Shown: positions 20,733 to 42,680, counted from the stretch's first letter. The stretch is 64,000 nucleotides of DNA from Ariolimax columbianus (GCA_036924085.1 JAVGWX010000004.1:44160293-44224292), one strand, 5' to 3'. Made by a program: numbers and translations. Notes: generated by a model from the sequence alone, not told the origin.

Positions 20733-21065
20733 TCTTCCTTGGTCAGCCAGATCAGTATTGTATCTGCCTTGGTCAGTCAGATCTGTACTCTTGTGTCTTC
20801 CCTGGTCAGCCAGATCTGTACTCTTGTGTCTTCTTTGGTCAGCCAGATCTGTACTGTTGTGTTTTCCTTGGTCAGTCAGATCTGTACTCTTGTGTCTTCC
20901 TTGGTCAGCCACATCTGTACTCTTGTGGTTTCCTTGGTCAGACAGATCTATACTCTTGTCTTTTCCCTGGTCAGTTAAATCAATATTCTTGTGTCTTCCT
21001 TGGTCAGCCAGATTTATACTCTTGTGTCTTCCTTGGTCAACCAAATATGCACTCTTGTATTTGCC
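20733..21065. repeat. 33-base minisatellite
   Basis: About ten units built on cttggtcagccagatctgta followed by ctcttgtgtctt. Because the period is a multiple of three, several frames stay open on both strands; these are not genes. Confidence 0.93.
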
Positions 21066-21184
21066 TGGCTAGGGATATCCTGTTGGTAGCTGTGCCCCCC
21101 CTCCAACATGCTTCTTTGGATCATAGGGACATGCATGCTTATCTACCACAAGACAGAGTTTGAGATTGGGGGTTGTTAATATAA

Positions 21185-21445
21185 AAAGGTAGAGGTAGTC
21201 CTTTAGCAGACACTACTGTCAGGAATGAAGTGTTGGAGACTTCTTCGCACGAGGCTCATATTTGTTATGAAATGGGGTGGACAGTTCTCTTCACTACCAT
21301 ACATTTTCTAGCAATAATCCAGGTACCTATTTACAGCTGGGTCAACATGGTAATGGTAACATGGATCAAACTCTATACCATTGCCACAAGAAGCAAGTTC
21401 TCTGTCACTCTGCTACTAAGACGGTCTGCTGTTAATATATTTGTA
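21185..21445 (-). mobile_element. SINE, family C (copy 2)
   Basis: Colinear with 5025-5292 and 44515-44765: aggtagtcctttagcagaca, then gaatgaagtgttggagactt, then tatttacagctgggtcaaca. The tRNA-like right end is degraded. Confidence 0.7.
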
Positions 21446-21544
21446 TCAGGAACATAATAATAATTAGTCCATCGTTGTCTATGAGTACCATCAACATCAT
21501 CACATGTCATAATTCAACTTTTAGTATGTGTGTATGTGCTCATG

Positions 21545-22275
21545 ACTGATTAAGCCAATTAGAGTCTGGAAAGGTCAATGACACGACTAGCAAACGTAGT
21601 CCGCAGTTGTCTCTGCTATTTTCTCTGCTCTAGACTTCCTGATTGCACGTCTGTTCTGGGCTGCCTGGATATGGAGAGCCTCGCTGAGTACAACGGCGTT
21701 TGTGAGTGCACTCTTCCATGTTGTGCCAGGTTCTCCCAGATGTTAATGTCTACTTAACTTAAGGGACTCCTTCAGACTGTTCTTGAAACACTTCTTTGGA
21801 CGGCCTTGTGATCATTCTCCTTCACTCAGTTCACTATACAGGAGCCTCTTTGGAAGCCTTTCGCTTAACATTCGGGCAAAGTGACCAACCCATCTCAATT
21901 AGAATTTTTTAGGAAAAGTGCATGAACACTTTGCATTTTGGCTCTGGTCAGCACTTCAGTATCGGTGATATAGTCCTGTCAGCGTATATGCGATATGCAT
22001 CTCAGAAGTTTAATGTGAGAACGATTTAGCCTCCTGGTATAACCAGCATTTGCGGCACATGTCTTCAGTAAGAGTAGGATGTTGTCGTTAATTTACCGAT
22101 GCCATTTTGACCAATGATGCCGTCCCACGCAGTGTAGTCTGCGCCAACTGCAGCGTTAAAATCTCCTAGCAGAATCAGTTTGTCAGATTTTGGGACCGCA
22201 GCGATAAGTGACTCGAGATCTTCATAGAACCTATCTTTTGCTGAGTCTGTATTTGTTACATACAACAAAGGTGGC
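21545..22275 (-). mobile_element. RTE-like element with RT deleted: endonuclease joined to C-terminal block
   Basis: The minus strand at 22268-22065 reads KDRFYEDLESLIAAVPKSDK, LILLGDFNAAVGADYTAWDG and IIGQNGIGK, an AP-type endonuclease with the GDFNA motif. Directly after it, 22060-21550 reads LRWVGHFARM, RLPKRLLYSELSEGE and GRPKKCFKNSLKESLK, which is the C-terminal region. The RT is missing. It is related to the element at 33.8-36.4 kb. Confidence 0.8.
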
Positions 22276-22399
22276 TCAGTCCGATGTCTGATTTAAAAAT
22301 GTGTTTATAATAACAATTGTGGCAAAGATGGTGCCAAACCAACTATGGGTCTATTTTGCTCTTGTGTTTGGGTATGTCATGAACTGCCATCTGTCTTCT

Positions 22400-22446
22400 T
22401 CTCTCCTCCCCCCCCCCCCCCCCTCCACACACACACACACACAAAT
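22400..22446. repeat. C homopolymer followed by (CA)n
   Basis: A run of about 19 C with flanking T, then ccacacacacacacaca. Confidence 0.93.
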
Positions 22447-22984
22447 TCAGAACTGTGTCTCATTTTTCCAGAGACACTATTTCATAAATATCCCGACCAG
22501 CATCTTACATTGCCCCAAGTGACATGTTGATGTTGACCCATTTATGATGATATCATATTCTTCATTCAGCATGCAAACTTTGCAAACAGACTCACATTCA
22601 AGAAATAATGAGATATATTGTTTTTGTTGATGTGATTTGTTGTTTCAGTTAGTTCTTTGTCTCTGACGAGTACGAAGTTCTTATGGCTGCAACGTTGGTT
22701 TCACTTTGTTTTTGTATTTACCTTTATATGTTTTTATCGACTTCTCACTTTCTTAAAACTATTCTCTTTTTGTTGGAATACAGAGCGTATTCAGATACTC
22801 TTGCTTCTAATATTTCAGGATATTCATCTAATCGGCAGAGTGTTTAGAGTACTTACTTCTCATGGCATAGGAATAAAGTTCAATCTGCTATAGAAGCATG
22901 TTCAAGTTTATTCAGCTGTACATAATTACTTCGCTTACTGTTAGATAAAGGAAGAGAAAGGACAATCAATGTTAGATGAAACAC

Positions 22985-23235
22985 TGATCAAAACCGCACT
23001 TCATGTTCTTGTTCATGCTTCTGGAACCAGGCTGTGTCACAGCAGTTTGGACAGCGAAGTATGGATTGGCACTGTAATTCCTATGGCGGTGAGCCTACTA
23101 AGGAGCCACACATTGCTCTACAGCCAGAAGGACCCTGGTCCACTTCAAGTATACCTCGGGATGTAAGAAGAGCCACTGTAACCCGCTACCAAAAAACCGT
23201 TGTCAAGAGTTAACTCAGCACGAATAACAACTTCA
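22985..23235. repeat. Dispersed repeat R1 (copy 2)
   Basis: It shares ttcatgcttctggaaccag and ctgtgtcacagcagt with 28.49 kb, and gatgtaagaagagccactgt plus gttgtcaagagttaactcag with 41.65 kb. The reverse of the block matches 43.3 kb. Confidence 0.7.
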
Positions 23236-23639
23236 CTAATACCAACAACTGTTAGATCAGGAACAAGCTCCACCTCACAGAAGTCGTAGACCTTATACAT
23301 TGAAACTTCTAATACTCTATCCCTGAAGTCAGTGTTTCCTGTGTGATCACCTTTACAATTTTACTATTTCTTAATTGCTCGTTTGCACACATGGCTGCAG
23401 TAGTAATCCCCTTTTTTCGTGTTTTGGGCCGTCTTCTTGAGTTCAACCCATAATGCTCTGTTTGATTCGGCTTTCTCTTCTAATGTCTTTCATCAGGTGT
23501 TCTTTGACATTCCTCCTCTTCCATGCCTATGTGCGTTCCACCCAGTGCAGTCTAGTTATATTGTTAGGCAGCTACCCAACATATGCCATGTGCACTTGTA
23601 CTTTCCCTCAATTCACTCCTGTGCATAAATATCATACTC

Positions 23640-23815
23640 ACACATATGAACTAATGTATCACATCTCTAAACAATTTTACTCGCTTTCATATTAACATTT
23701 ATATCAGCTCTCACATTAAACAGTTGTACAGGAACACAAACTGTCAAGTATACGCTCGTATTATGTCTCACTGTAAACAGAAATTCAAATGACTTTCACA
23801 GAGTCTCTATAGCGC
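23640..23815. repeat. Degenerate tandem array, left part
   Basis: Units of the kind tatcacatctctaaacaatt and tctcactgtaaacag recur here and again at 24665-25150. The two parts are separated by the RTE-like element at 23820-24660. Confidence 0.7.
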
Positions 23816-23819
23816 ATAT

Positions 23820-24660
23820 TCCGAGATAATAATGGCCAATGTTATGCGGAGTAATAATAGGGGTGTCAAAGTTAATGGTATGAAAGTTAATGCCATCAAA
23901 TTTGCCGATGACCAAGCGATAGTGGGAGGATCAGTAACAACGTTGCAAATGCTGCTTGATAAAATTAATAGCACTGCCAAAGATTGTGGCATGAAAATAA
24001 ACACATCGAAGACAAAGACTTTGGTAATATCTAAGCAACATAAGCACATAAATATATCCATTGATGGAGAAATAATCAAACAAGTACTGGTACAGAAGTT
24101 TACATATTTGGGGCAAACCATAACAGAAGATGGCCACAATGAGACAGAAATTAAGACAAGGATTGCAATGGTGAAAAAGGGCTTCAAAGAAAAACAGAAA
24201 TTGTTAACCTCAAAGAATTTCAGGATAGAACTGAGGAAAAGAATAATGGCCACTCATATATGGTCAATATGGGGCTGAAACATGGACTTTAGTGAAGAAG
24301 GATGAAAAAAGCTTGGAAGTGTTTGAAATGTGGTGCTAGCGTAGAATGGAAAGAGTGAGTTGGACAGAAAGAAGATCCAGTGACAATGTACTCAATGATG
24401 TGGATGCACAAAGACAAATATTGCATATGATACAAAAATGTTGGTTGAATTGACTGGGTCACAAAAGATACTAGAGGGCAAGATTCAAGGAAAGAGAGGA
24501 CTGGGGCAACCAAGACTCACCCTTACATCTGAGGCATGCAGGGACACTAAAGTACCAAGTTATGCTGCAATGAAGAGAACTGCAGAGGAAAGGGTCAAAT
24601 GGAGAGACATACTCAGACAACCTTACAACCAGTCTCCGGACTGACCAACTAGATGATGAT
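23820..24660 (+). mobile_element. RTE-like family D, RT palm to C-terminus
   Basis: One open frame at 23832-24278 gives VNAIKFADDQAIVGGSVTTL, CGMKINTSKTKTLVISKQ, FTYLGQTITEDGHNETEIK and LRKRIMATHIWSIWG, so the FADD catalytic box is present. After a stop the rest continues in shifted frames, with GKIQGKRGLGQPRLTLTSEA and ERVKWRDILRQPY at 24480-24620. It ends in GATGATGA. The 5' half is missing. Confidence 0.9.
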
Positions 24661-24664
24661 GAAA

Positions 24665-25150
24665 TATAATATCTCTCTGTAATCAGTTTCACAGGAACTT
24701 AAAGTATCAAGTATATTACTCACAATAAGCAGTTTTACAGAAACTCGTATTTTAACGTAATCTCATTGTAAACAGTTTTACAAGACCTATCATTATCAAA
24801 TATATCACCTCTCAAAGTAAACAGTTTTTCCTGTATTGTCAAGTGTATCACTTTCTAAACAATTTTACTGAAACTCACATTATCAAGTAAATTATCTCTT
24901 ACAGTAAACAAGTTTATGGGACTCAAATTATCAAGTATATCATCTCTCACAGTAAACTGTTTTACAACACCTATTACTATCAAGTGTATCATCTCTCAGT
25001 GTAAACAGTTTTACAGAAACATATTATCATGTATATCATCTCACATTGTAGATAGTTTTATAAATTCACACATTATCAAGAATAGTATCTCTGACAATAA
25101 TGTTTTACAGGCCCTGTATTGTCAAGTGAAACAGTTTTACAGAAAATCTT
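24665..25150. repeat. Degenerate tandem array, right part
   Basis: Roughly ten diverged units of about 50 bases containing tatcaagtatatcatctctc, acagtaaacagttttaca and gaaactcacattatcaa. It continues the array at 23640-23815. Confidence 0.85.
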
Positions 25151-25299
25151 TTAAACTTGAATGTTTCTCTTTCTGTTTGTTGAATTAGTTTTATCTTTGC
25201 TTTCCATTTTGTTCTTATAGTCATCATTAAAGTTTTATGGTCAGTATCAACACTCAGGCTTGGAATTGCTCCTGAATCAGCATTTGTCTATCTCTACTA

Positions 25300-25665
25300 T
25301 TTTTTGGCTAGTATAAAATCTATCTGGCTTTTACAGTTCAAGTCATTCCACCTGTACCATGTGTATATTTCTAAGCTTCAGTGTTTCAAAAAAGTGTTTG
25401 TTATGAACAAGTCGTGCTGGCTGCACATTTCTAAGCGTCTGCGTCCGCTTTCGTTTCTTTCTCTTTGTGTATCTCCATTTTTTCCAGGATAGTTTTCAAC
25501 TCCTGTTCTGTCATATCCCAGTCTTGCATTAAAGCCTCCCATTATAATAGTTTTCTTCAATTTTGATGCTGTTAATTTGTTGTGTCAAAAAATTCTTCAC
25601 ATTCGTCTTCATTTTGTGGAGCATATATTATTATCTTAATTGTTGTATATACGTTTCTTTATGCA
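25300..25665 (-). mobile_element. AP endonuclease fragment of an RTE-like LINE
   Basis: On the minus strand: IYAPQNEDECEEFFDT near 25630, then KTIIMGGFNARLGYDRTGVE near 25550 and LEMCSQHDLFITNTFLKH ending at 25378. GDFNA has changed to GGFNA, which removes a conserved Asp, and stops interrupt the frame. Confidence 0.8.
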
Positions 25666-25821
25666 TTTTTATGGTCCAAGTTTAGATTTTCGAAATTGTC
25701 CAAATTAACATACACGTGGCATATATTTGAATGTATGTTATTTTTCCTCCTTTTCCGTTGACTGTGACAGTCATTATGCTCTCTGATACATAATTAATTT
25801 CAAAAATATATATTGGTAAAG

Positions 25822-26050
25822 GTGATTGTTGGACTTCATCGCCGGGGGTTTCCCCAGATGGCTCTCTCAGCAGTAAGGAATACCGCCTGTTGAGAGCATC
25901 GAACAAAGCACGAACTCCGTAGCTCCAGCGATGAACCCAGGGAACTGCGGAAAAATTGCCATCATGGGTCGACCGTCGCAGCTCGAATTCAACCCCCGAC
26001 CGTCTAAACACGAGGCAAACGGTTTGACCACTTCGCCACAGAGGCCTCTT
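25822..26050 (-). mobile_element. tRNA-derived SINE, family D
   Basis: The minus strand starts agaggcctctgtggcgaagt (A-box region tggcgaagtggtcaaac), then cgggggttgaattcgagctg (B box). The body ends with ggaaacccccggcgatgaag. A short fragment of the same tail lies at 52350-52430. Confidence 0.75.
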
Positions 26051-26067
26051 TACATACATACATTAAT

Positions 26068-26098
26068 ATATGTGTGTGTGTGTGTACGCGCGCGTATG
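26068..26098. repeat. (GT)n/(GC)n microsatellite
   Basis: tatgtgtgtgtgtgtgtgta followed by cgcgcgcg. Confidence 0.9.
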
Positions 26099-26189
26099 TA
26101 CTAATAGTAATATAGAACAATAAAAGATGATTAATATTACATGCGTATTTTATGGAAAGCACCGTTCTACTTCCTTTTAAGCGATCGTC

Positions 26190-26420
26190 TTGAAATGGAC
26201 ATTTGTGACGCTGGAATGCGATATCTGTGCATTTCGGCCCAACACATCCGATTGCGGCACATCCTTTTATGGAACTGGGTTTGCCTTCCTACCTATTCGA
26301 AATCTCTTAGCCAGGCTGCATAGGGCCTCCACTTGGAATAGAGTCTTGGTCAGTTATGAGTCACTGACCCTTGTCCAGACAATCTTGCGAAAAGGGAATG
26401 ACATGGCATGGTGAGAACGG
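26190..26420 (-). mobile_element. SINE fragment carrying the shared core
   Basis: At 26221-26270 the minus strand reads ccgcaatcggatgtgttggg then ccgaaatgcacagatatcgc, matching the core shared by the SINEs at 7.6, 12.4, 19.3, 37.6, 39.7, 50.5 and 61.9 kb. Its head and tail are not resolved. Confidence 0.6.
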
Positions 26421-26772
26421 GGCATGGGATACAAAAGGTTGAAGATTACGGCACTAAGGTGTTTAAAAAAAAATCATATGCACAACGCTTTTTGTGTGTG
26501 TGTAAAATTAATTATGTTGTTCGTTCCAATTACTGGGTTCTCACGGCAGTATTGTAAGGTTGATCAATAAATGCCACATTTGCGCTTACAGTTGCCACGA
26601 TGTGTACAGGTCAGGTTTTTAAAAATTGTTTTCTACAGAAAAGAAAATCTGAGCCTTACTTTGGGTTTGAACCCGTCTCCCACTTAAACGAATTATAACT
26701 ACTGGACCACACATATCACTATTTAATGATAATCAGTTTATCCTATTTTTATCGGCTGGAACTCCTCGACCA

Positions 26773-37393
<10,621 letters not shown>

Positions 37394-37553
37394 CTGCGAA
37401 CTTTAAACATAATTGATTGTTTCATATATGGGTTATTTCTGGGACAGAGTGGCGAGACAGTTAATGACATGGTCAGAAGCAAAACTTGCCAAGTTCAGAT
37501 TCTCAGATAAATAATGTCATGCCCATAGAGGACGTAAACTTTTTTTTTAGAGG

Positions 37554-37640
37554 CGTGCTGAAGTCGGATGCATTAGACCATTAGGCACAAAATACAGTAC
37601 AAAGCACGCAATCGTTGAAAACAAGACGAACGCAAGAATA
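37554..37640 (+). mobile_element. SINE fragment carrying the shared core
   Basis: gctgaagtcggatgcattag then ggcacaaaatacagtacaaa, followed by acgaacgcaag. Same core as the other SINEs in this window. Confidence 0.7.
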
Positions 37641-37862
37641 CCTAAAACATGTTTTTTCAGTTCTTGTTATCACATAGATAACAAGTTGTTCCCACTCTTC
37701 TATACCTTCAATCGTATCTGGGATAATGTGTCTAGAACGTTTTTGCAAACACACCTCATTTAGCCACTCCTCTTCTATCTCTGTGGGGGCTAAAACGTCG
37801 TCTTTACGCTTACAGATCGAGTATGCAGACAAACATGTGATTGGTCTCTTGTGCCTTTGCAT
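37581..37862 (-). other. Unrecognised open frame upstream of the Ras-like exon
   Basis: It encodes KDDVLAPTEIEEEWLNEVCL, QKRSRHIIPDTIEGIEEWEQ and LVIYVITRTEK. The charged, non-repetitive composition looks protein-like, and RHIIPDTIEG vaguely recalls a Ras effector loop. I could not find a splice pattern that joins it in phase without a stop to known exons. Its 3' part overlaps a SINE core. Confidence 0.2.
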
Positions 37863-37919
37863 TATGGAGTGGCTGCCTCCATTTGAATTTCATACAGGCC
37901 ACTTTTGGGTAGGAATTTC

Positions 37920-38180
37920 GTTTACTTAAGAATTTGTTCACAGGCAGCCCTAACAGTGTGATCTTTTCGATTTTCATCTGCCAAGGATTCTTTTACCTGT
38001 ACAACGTGAGCACAGGGATTCCGAGTTTGTCGCGCATCTTCGTTGGGACTATCTGCCGCTCTCATCTCCTTTGAAACGAGGGGACTCTTGAAACTCACTG
38101 GATTTGAACCATGCCTCATTTCGCGCTTTCGTTCTTTTCTTGAGAGGCCAGCACCTTACCGCGAAGCTATAGCGACTTCT
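37920..38180 (-). mobile_element. tRNA-like SINE fragment
   Basis: The minus strand starts gtcgctatagcttcgcggta then aggtgctggcctctcaag and, further in, catggttcaaatcc as B box. It is tRNA-like with a long insertion between the boxes, so a SINE or tRNA pseudogene rather than a working tRNA. Confidence 0.55.
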
Positions 38181-39345
38181 TTCTGTAAATCAAGAAAGTA
38201 AATTATACAAACTTTTGGTTTGTGTGAAAATGGCGACATGCACACATTAAAGTGGAAAATATTCTACCTTAAAGCGACTTTTTATTGTGGGGTTTGTATT
38301 TTTTTGGGGTGGGGTGGGGGTGGGGGTGGGGGTGGGGCGGGGACGTCCCTCTTGTTAAAGGAAAGTGAAGCGTCTGATATGGCTAATCCTTTCCAGGTGT
38401 ATAGATCGCCGATGGATTCATTGTTGGGCTGACTATTCAGGAGTTTCCATGCCAATGGCCTCTCCTATATTATTGTGTCCTCAGCAGCACCTTCATGAAG
38501 GCCTCGCTGTTTCTTATAAAGCTTGCTGTGGGGCGCGACCGAGTACCCAGCGGTATAACTGGGCGGGCAGATTGGGCTCATTAGCCTTGGTTGGCAGCCA
38601 ATCTAAGAGAAAGTAAACTCTGACTTTAAACCCGGGTAGACGAAGCTCGTTAGCCTGTTCAAGCAGTTCACGTATGATAGGAGGAACTCTGATTTTAAAC
38701 TCATATGTTCCATAGAGTGCTATTTTTGGGACGATGAGAGCATCACAGGATGTTTTGAGTAACTAGCATCTGTGGGAAACGACTCCATTGCCTTGTGGAA
38801 ATCTATCTCCAGAGAGGGTTGGGTTACGGGAGTAAACCCAGAAAGAAAATCCGGAGTGGTAGCACCGAAGGCGATGGTTTCAAAATTGCGAACTCATTCC
38901 GGCAGCTCCTGCAGCTGAGCATGCTTTGTCATGCTTTGTCATGCTTTGTCATGCTTTGCATTCCTTTGGATTACACTAGCGACGCCGAGAAGGGGATCTT
39001 GCAGTTTGGGCAGCCCTGGGTCTCCACATTCAGCGCCCAGGCTTGCGGCATGAGAGGCTATTCACAGAGTGCCACACGCATAGTCTGCGAAGACTGAGAC
39101 GCCTATAAATGAATGGATGTGCAAACATTGGAATCCATTTGTTCCTGTTCCTATGTAAATAAATCGGTGTTTAAAATTAGCCAGTCAATTTTATAGCATA
39201 ATGAACCCTCATTAGTAATTTATATTTTGTTCCATCAAAGCGAAAGGGTGCATTATGTAGATGAGTTGGTATTTTTGTCACGGTCAAATACAATAGAAAC
39301 ATGACATGATGAAATAACAATTTGCCACATGTTGACTGAATATTA
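38181..39345. repeat. Mostly unrecognised DNA with a G-rich tract and a short tandem repeat
   Basis: A tract at 38303-38343 of repeated ggggt units could form quadruplex structures. Four copies of the 10-base unit atgctttgtc lie at 38921-38960. Otherwise I see nothing to annotate. Confidence 0.75.
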
Positions 39346-39349
39346 ATAC

Positions 39350-40070
39350 GAAGAAAACTAAAATTAACCCGACCAACAGAGAACCAATCATGCTGGAGGG
39401 AGAGGCGTTGGAAGCGATGGATGTCTTGACCTATTTAGGCAGCACAATTAACACGGCAGAGGTTACTGAAGCAGATGTAAAGTCCAGAAATAGAAAGACA
39501 AGAGTGGCATTCCGGAAACTAAACAACATATGGAGATCCAAAGAAATCAAGATTCATACCAAAGTTATGCGGACGGCGTAGGCTAGTGGTTAAGTGACAT
39601 GGCTCACAACCCGAAGATGCTGGGTTCGATCTCCATCACAGCACCGGCAGTTACCCCGGGGAAGCAAACCCTTGTAAAATGCAGGAGGAAGCAGACCATT
39701 ACATAAAATGATTGCGGAAGTCAGATACACTGGGCCGACAGGCGCAAAATAAAAACCACAGTATAACGCACACCGCTTGGGGAATAGATAAATAAGGCGA
39801 ACGCCAAAAATAAATTGGGCTGGATAATACATAAGCTGAGGAACATATTCACACCGTCAAATTAGCTAGGCAGGTTATCACATGGAATTCGCGATGGAAG
39901 AGAAAGAGAGGTCTACCTAAATATACACAGAGAAGAGAATGTCAGATTAATTACTATTAATTACACCAAAAACTACAGTTAAAGGGTTAGACCTGGAAAA
40001 ACACAGAAAGAGTAGTCGAGGATCGTGTATGCTGGAGAGCTGTGATCAATGGTTTATGCACTAACAGGAA
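39350..40070 (+). mobile_element. RTE-like relic split by a SINE
   Basis: Before the SINE: LEGEALEAMDVLTYLGSTIN, KTRVAFRKLNNIWRSKEIKI then HTKV. After it, from about 39840, WKRKRGLPKYTQRRE and a G-LDLEKHRKSS-like block read as the C-terminal region of the same kind of element. Part of the middle is also deleted. Confidence 0.85.
39573..39833 (+). mobile_element. tRNA-derived SINE (second copy of the 7.6 kb family)
   Basis: It starts ggcgtaggctagtggttaag (A box), then gctgggttcgatctcc (B box), taccccggggaagcaaaccc, and the shared core near 39712-39770. It ends gggaatagataaataaggcg. It interrupts the RTE-like reading directly after HTKV. Confidence 0.9.
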
Positions 40071-40644
40071 TTATACCTTTGATTGATTGATTCCTTAATT
40101 AATTCAAAGAACTGAAGTACTACTATTGTTGGCTATCTTACGAGAAGCCTGTATCCAAATAGCAATGTCGTTACATGATGAAGTTGCTAGATCTCATGCA
40201 CAACATTCTTTAGTGGCCTTTACGACCTGCTAGGACGGTTACAGAGGCCATGTTATTTCCGCTCCGCGTACCACTCGAAGGGGTGGGGGAGGGGGGAATG
40301 CATATTACCCATACGTTTTCTACATTTGGACGCACCAAACCAGCCAATGCCTTTTTCGTTTATTTGCTGTTAATTATCCTAAACTAAGCTCCACCCAAAA
40401 AACCGAAACACACACTAGCTTGTATTTTCCTAATCGGCACGTATTCATGTACTACATTCATTTACTTCTTCCTGTGTGATCGTAATTTGCCTTCTCAATC
40501 CAAGTAAAGCATAGAGTCACCACTATATTAAAAACTTACATTTGAGCATTTAAAGTGCCTCTCTCAATAGTAGTGTTTCTAAACGATGAAGTTGCGAGTC
40601 CAATGTAGACATCTCAATAGTCGCCTTTTGTATCCATGTGAATC
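40071..40644. other. Nothing recognised
   Basis: AT-rich, non-repetitive by eye, with no open frame of interest. Confidence 0.5.
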
Positions 40645-40656
40645 GAACGACGCCAT

Positions 40657-41084
40657 ACTAGTGTGACATACGAAGAGTCAAAAAGGCTTATTAGAGCTAG
40701 ATACATGACCAAATAGGAAACAGAACATACTGGCTACACAAAAAACGATGCCTATTACCAGTTGAACAGAAGAGAGCAGGTCGTGATCTTCAGACTTCGC
40801 ACTGACAACAATAGACTGAGGTACCACCTATTCAATAAATTGAAGATAGGTGGCACTGACGAATGTACGTACGGCACCGGGAAAATGACCGCTGAACATA
40901 TGCTGCAAAACTGCCCGACATACGAGGACCAGAGAATGCAGATGTGGCCGTCACCAGTGGCAACACTAGACAAGCTCTATGGCAGTGTCGACAGCCTCAG
41001 GATGACCGCTGCTTTTTTCAAAAAAATAAAGGTTCATGTCTGACTGCGAACGATGAAGAAGAAGAAGAAGAAGAAGAAGAAGAA
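40657..41084 (+). mobile_element. RNase H LINE, 5'-truncated insertion with 12-base duplication
   Basis: The repeat gaacgacgccat at 40645-40656 and 41085-41096 bounds the insert. It encodes YYQLNRREQVVIFRLRTDNN, RLRYHLFNKLKIGGTDECTY and GTGKMTAEHMLQNCPTYEDQ, ends FFKKIKVHV-stop, and carries a long GAA tail. The open frame is intact, suggesting a fairly recent event. Confidence 0.95.
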
Positions 41085-41184
41085 GAACGACGCCATTACA
41101 GTTGTTGCATTTAGATGAAGTCTGTATCTGAGCAGTTTCAGTAATTGTTTTGATAGCAATAGTATTCAGAGCGAAAGAGTAATC

Positions 41185-41350
41185 AGGGTCAATTAACATA
41201 CTGATCAAGGCATGAAGCGAAGAGTAATCAGGTTCAGATGAAACATACTGATCAAGGCGGGAAGCGAAGAGTAATCAGGTTCAGGTGAAACATACTGATC
41301 AAGGCAGGAAGCGAAGAGTAATCAGGGTCAGGTGAAACAGATTGATCAAG
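41185..41350. repeat. Tandem array, about 47-base unit
   Basis: Three to four units of gcgaagagtaatcaggttca followed by ggtgaaacatactgatcaag. The motif is shared with the 27.9 and 29.1 kb arrays and with the R1 copy at 43.5 kb (reverse). Confidence 0.9.
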
Positions 41351-41539
41351 ATAGGGTGCATGTTCTACGTTCATGATGCCTAATGCATGTAGTTTTTGCC
41401 GATAGATGGTAGTTTTCTGTTTATATTTATTTTATTTAGCTGTGAAAAAATCTCAATTTTGATGAGGTCCGGGCGAATTGTGAAGTCATAAGCTGTAGCG
41501 TATTTAGCTTAAGCCTAAATTCGGCACACTAGCTTTGTC

Positions 41540-41735
41540 CAAAAATTCTGACCATTGAAGTTGAATCCGCAGTGTAATCCCCAAAGTGGCGAGCTTTCTG
41601 GGAAACCTAGCATTTCACTATAGCCAGGAGAAGATCCTCCTTCTCAAGCACGCTATGTGATGTAAGAAGAGCCACTGTAAACTGATACAAAAGAAACGTT
41701 GTCAAGAATTATCTCAGCTCAGCATGTGTTCTTTC
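41540..41735. repeat. Dispersed repeat R1 (copy 4, tail)
   Basis: gatgtaagaagagccactgt then gttgtcaagaattatctcag, matching 23.16 kb. Confidence 0.65.
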
Positions 41736-41744
41736 TCTACAATA

Positions 41745-42600
41745 ATTCATAATTTATATGGATACAATCACACAGCTGGCTAAACTCCATTAAGTGTTCC
41801 TAGAGAGACGTTGCTTGCTGATGATCAGGTCATCATTTACCAAAATGGAGAAGATTTGCAGTACCATCTAACCTATCTCAATCTTACTTACAACGCATAT
41901 GCCATGAACATCTACACCGACAAGACCGATACTATGATGATATCAAGTGAACACTTGCACAGAAGTTTCCTAAGCAGTGACAAAAGTATCAAGAGAGTAA
42001 GGGAAGTAACATACATAATTAGCATGTTCACTGATGTTGATACAGTGGAATGAGAGATTGCACATCAAATTCAAATGACAAACAGCGTCCACTATCAAAT
42101 TTGAAACACCATAGAGTCTTTCTTTCAACGAACAGGAGGCTGATAATTACACTGTTTATTCCTTCATTATTTAATCAATGTCAATCTTGGTCCTTACTAG
42201 AAGCACAGAAGAGTAAGATCCACAGATGTGCTTGTGAGAAGTGCAGCTGGATAGACAAGCCGTGACCGAATCCGGAACACCACGCTGACGCAGGTAATGG
42301 AGACAAACCCAGTTAGTGGTTACATTGACGCCCACTAAATCTAGCGGGTTGGTCATTAAGTTAGAATGCAATATGACCAACCTACAGCGAAAGAATATCA
42401 TCTGCAGGTCTCAGGACCCCGTGCAAGGTGCCGACCTCGACATCGGTGGATCGAGGGTGTCTTTGATATACACATGAAGTTACACATCACGATAGCACAA
42501 TCCTCTCACATGGCGATAACTAGAAATCTACGCATACCATCTCTCTGCGACGCGTCATGTCAAGAACAGTAGAACAACAGAAGAAGACGACAGATGACAA
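41745..42600 (+). mobile_element. RTE-like family E relic (copy 1)
   Basis: LADDQVIIYQNGEDLQYHL at 41814, then ISSEHLHRSFLSSDKSIK. After shifts comes VSGPRARCRPRHRWIEGVF near 42406. It is the same family as 58.49-59.44 kb, with which it also shares tatggatacaatcacacagc upstream. Confidence 0.85.
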
Positions 42601-42610
42601 TCTTTGATTA

Positions 42611-42680
42611 GTAACTTAACTTCTTTATACTGGTTGAGAAGGCTATACGAAGTCTGTATACGACCGGTTTATAAATTCTC
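42611..42680 (-). mobile_element. CR1-like 3'-end remnant
   Basis: aacttaacttctttatactg then gtctgtatacgaccgg match aacttaacgtctttatactg and gtctgtatacaaccag at the 3' end of the element at 45631. About 65 bases remain. Confidence 0.75.

Noticed and set aside
20708..21163. Repeat protein frames across 20.7-21.2 kb
   Set aside because: A 33-base tandem array keeps several frames open on both strands.
37581..37862. Effector-loop exon of the Ras-like gene (RHIIPDTIEG)
   Set aside because: The possible splice borders give wrong phases, or a stop when joined to neighbours; kept only as an unassigned open frame.
37920..38180. Functional tRNA gene on the minus strand
   Set aside because: The spacing between A- and B-box regions is too long and no acceptor stem pairs; a SINE or tRNA pseudogene fits better.
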